Shown here in pieces: positions 62,178 to 64,000 of a stretch of 64,000 bases of DNA. The notes under the pieces are model-generated. The model was given only the letters and a program-made list of their open reading frames with translations, did not search any database and was not told where the DNA came from. This stretch comes from Roseovarius aestuariivivens (lineage in GTDB: Bacteria > Pseudomonadota > Alphaproteobacteria > Rhodobacterales > Rhodobacteraceae), in contig NZ_SJEY01000008.1 in the NCBI RefSeq assembly GCF_004761875.1, forward strand, positions 62,001 to 126,000, written 5' to 3'. Position 1 is the first letter of the stretch, and every line of letters starts with the position of its first letter. Position numbers and translations under genes: made by a program.

Positions 62178-64000
62178 TTACCCGTCAGGCCGGCTTTTGA
62201 AGCCGATCTGGGCAAGCAGCGCGTCGAAGCGTTCCTTTTCCGCGCGGCTGACCGGGGCCCCGTTGGCACCGCGCTGGTATTCCGTCTTGTCTTCCTGCTG
62301 GCTTTGCAGCGCGCGATTGCGCGCCTCGGCCGCCTCGCTCAGCCGCCAGGTCACGTGTTCGTCGCCGGGTCCGGCCATATCTTCGACCGCCTCCGAGATC
62401 TCTGCCGCGAGGCCGCGCTCGGCCTCCAGCTTGGCGAGGGTCTCGGCCACGGTCATGCGGGCCAGCTCCGCGTCCCCGGGCCGGCGGACCGCGGGCACCA
62501 GCGCGACATGGGGCAGCGACAGGAGGTTTTCAAGCGCCTGGACGCCGATTTCCGCGGCCACTGCCGCGACGGGATCCTCAGCGCCCAGGCTGCGCAGAAG
62601 CGCGTTGCGCAGGCTGGCATGGAGGGGGGTGCGGCAGTCGAGCCGGTCGAGCGCGTGCTCGCAGTCCGAAAGGATCGCGGGATTGCGCAGCAGCGTGGCG
62701 AGGATCACCGCCTCGCGCAATTCGACCTGGGCGGCGTCACCGGACATCACGAGGTGAGAGGTTTTGGTCGCGGCACGCACGGGCGCAGCTTTTTGCCACC
62801 GCCCCTTGCCTGGGCCGCCGCCCGCACGCCCCCCGGTGTTGCGCGGATTGAAAAGCTGCCAGCGGAGGTCCTTGATGGCCTGGCCGTAATGAGAGCGAAT
62901 CGAGGGATCGCGGATCAGCTTGATCTTCTCGCGCAAGGCCTTGTCGAGCGCGGCGCGGCGTTCGGGGCTGTCGAAATCGCGCCCTTCGGTTTCGCGCTGC
63001 CAGAGCAGTTTGACCATCGGCAGGGCGGCATCCAGCACCGTCTGCACCGCGCCAGCGCCTTCGGCGCGCAGAAGATCGTCGGGATCCTTGCCTTCGGGCA
63101 TGAGACCGAACCGCAGGGATTTGCCCGCCTCGAGCAGCGGCAGGGCAATGTCGATCACCCGGTGCGCCGCGCGTAGGCCCGCCGTATCGCCGTCGAGCGC
63201 GATGATCGGCTCGTCGGCGATGCGCCAGAGCAGGGCGAGCTGATGTTCGGTCACGGCGGTGCCGAGCGGTGCGACGCTGGCCTCGAACCCCGCCTGGCTG
63301 AGCGCGATCACGTCCATGTAGCCTTCGGCCACGATCAGCGGCTGGCCCTTGCCCGCCGCTTCGCGCGCCGGGCCGTGGTTGTAGAGCGTGCGGGACTTGT
63401 CGAAAAGCTCGGTCTCTGGACTGTTGAGATACTTGGCGTTGTCGTCCGGGTCCATCGCCCGACCGCCGAAGGCGACGCAGCGCCCGCGCGCGTCACGGAT
63501 CGGGAACATGATGCGGCCCCGGAACGTGTCGTAGGGCTTGCCGCCGCGCTGCGAGGGTTTGGCCAGACCGCAGCCCAGGATCAGGTCGTCGGCCACGCCC
63601 TTGCCCTTGAGGTGATCCCACAACCCCTGCCACGCATCGGGCGCAAAGCCGATTTCGAAGCGTTCGAGCGTCGCCTCGTCGAGGCCGCGTTTTTCGAGAT
63701 AGGCGCGCGCCTCGGCCGCGGCACCCGTGCGCAGCTGCAGGCGGAAGTGGCGCACGGCCATGTCCATGACCTCGGCCAGTTCGGTGCGCTTGTCGGCCTT
63801 GGCCTGCGCCTGCGGATCACGCTCGGGCATGGGCATTCCGGCCTCTTGCGCGAGAATGCGGATCGCCTCCATGAACTCCACGTTCTCGGTTTCGCGCACG
63901 AAGGAAATGGCGTCGCCCTTGGCGTGGCAGCCGAAGCAGTAATAGAACCCCATGCGGTCGTCGACGTGAAAGGACGCGGATTTCTCGGTGTGGAACGGAC
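62178..64000 (-). CDS. dnaG: DNA primase (5' end outside window)
   Basis: The frame enters at the right edge and ends at 62178, giving about 607 residues without the N-terminus. Visible are the end of the CHC2 zinc domain (PFHTEKSASFHVDD, then FYYCFGCHAKGDAISF), the Toprim domain (VAEGYMDVIALS and LDGDTAGLRAA) and the C-terminal DnaB-interaction region. It synthesises RNA primers for replication. A Met inside FYYCFGC-preceding DDRMGF is not the true start, because zinc ligands lie upstream of it. The rpoD gene follows by 114 bases. Confidence 0.96.
   Translation of the reverse strand, partial: PFHTEKSASFHVDDRMGFYYCFGCHAKGDAISFVRETENVEFMEAIRILAQEAGMPMPERDPQAQAKADKRTELAEVMDMAVRHFRLQLRTGAAAEARAYLEKRGLDEATLERFEIGFAPDAWQGLWDHLKGKGVADDLILGCGLAKPSQRGGKPYDTFRGRIMFPIRDARGRCVAFGGRAMDPDDNAKYLNSPETELFDKSRTLYNHGPAREAAGKGQPLIVAEGYMDVIALSQAGFEASVAPLGTAVTEHQLALLWRIADEPIIALDGDTAGLRAAHRVIDIALPLLEAGKSLRFGLMPEGKDPDDLLRAEGAGAVQTVLDAALPMVKLLWQRETEGRDFDSPERRAALDKALREKIKLIRDPSIRSHYGQAIKDLRWQLFNPRNTGGRAGGGPGKGRWQKAAPVRAATKTSHLVMSGDAAQVELREAVILATLLRNPAILSDCEHALDRLDCRTPLHASLRNALLRSLGAEDPVAAVAAEIGVQALENLLSLPHVALVPAVRRPGDAELARMTVAETLAKLEAERGLAAEISEAVEDMAGPGDEHVTWRLSEAAEARNRALQSQQEDKTEYQRGANGAPVSRAEKERFDALLAQIGFKSRPDG

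Noticed and set aside
62127..63176. Long open frame antisense to dnaG
   Set aside because: Shadow of the dnaG frame, which carries zinc and Toprim motifs on the other strand.

Overview
The window looks like chromosomal DNA of a marine alphaproteobacterium of the Rhodobacterales (Roseobacter group). This is inferred from the high G+C, the dnaG-rpoD pair, the nrdR-ribD pair, the complete glpR-D-S-T-P-Q-U-V-K glycerol locus of the alphaproteobacterial ABC type, and the density of catabolic ABC/BCCT, Rieske, molybdenum-hydroxylase and LysR genes. I saw no rRNA, tRNA, CRISPR array, insertion sequence or prophage. Three stretches longer than 300 bases carry no convincing gene (10819-11825, 14572-15013, 23238-23541).

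Layout. (1) 1-6816: the edge of a betaine-type ABC binding protein, an MBL hydrolase overlapping an SDR dehydrogenase, and a DMT exporter next to a coupled Rieske oxygenase plus GcvT-type methyltransferase pair with a divergent LysR gene. This suggests N-demethylation of a methylated amine. (2) 6914-10818: a three-subunit molybdenum hydroxylase followed by a small MoaD/ThiS-like protein, then a 1-kb gap opening with two identical perfect palindromes. (3) 11826-23237: a probable catabolic island made of a flavin monooxygenase, a dehydroquinase-like protein lacking two active-site residues, a 2-hydroxyacid dehydrogenase, a complete polyamine-type ABC importer, a quinone-oxidoreductase-like MDR enzyme, a RidA protein, a DUF1028 protein, a LysR regulator and an M20 deacylase. 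(4) 23542-29396: a membrane protein with a cyclic-nucleotide-binding (Popeye-like) domain, then a coupled operon of ALDH, LLM flavin monooxygenase, DUF1185 and alpha/beta hydrolase, with a divergent LysR gene.

(5) 29378-41041: the glycerol regulon. GlpR diverges from glpD and an ABC importer whose two ATPases are degenerate in complementary ways. An extra small secreted SH3 protein sits in the operon, which ends with glpK and an iron-type alcohol dehydrogenase. (6) 41128-48567: LysR, ALDH, an M19-dipeptidase-like protein that has lost one half of its metal site, a BCCT transporter, an unrecognised 564-residue protein and a DUF3726 protein. With the island in (3), this is the best candidate for an undescribed pathway. 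A Tat-exported MBL hydrolase and a Ser/Cys proline-racemase-family enzyme follow.

(7) 50947-57928: riboflavin genes (ribE; ribD with nrdR) on the minus strand flank a plus-strand capsule trio (kpsS, Wza/KpsD-like, kpsC). (8) 58136-64000: an SDR, a YjbQ protein, an SRPBCC protein, rpoD and the 3' part of dnaG. Three GANTC (CcrM) sites lie just upstream of rpoD. Family calls rest on motifs read directly from translations; no database search was possible, so substrates of the catabolic clusters are inference.
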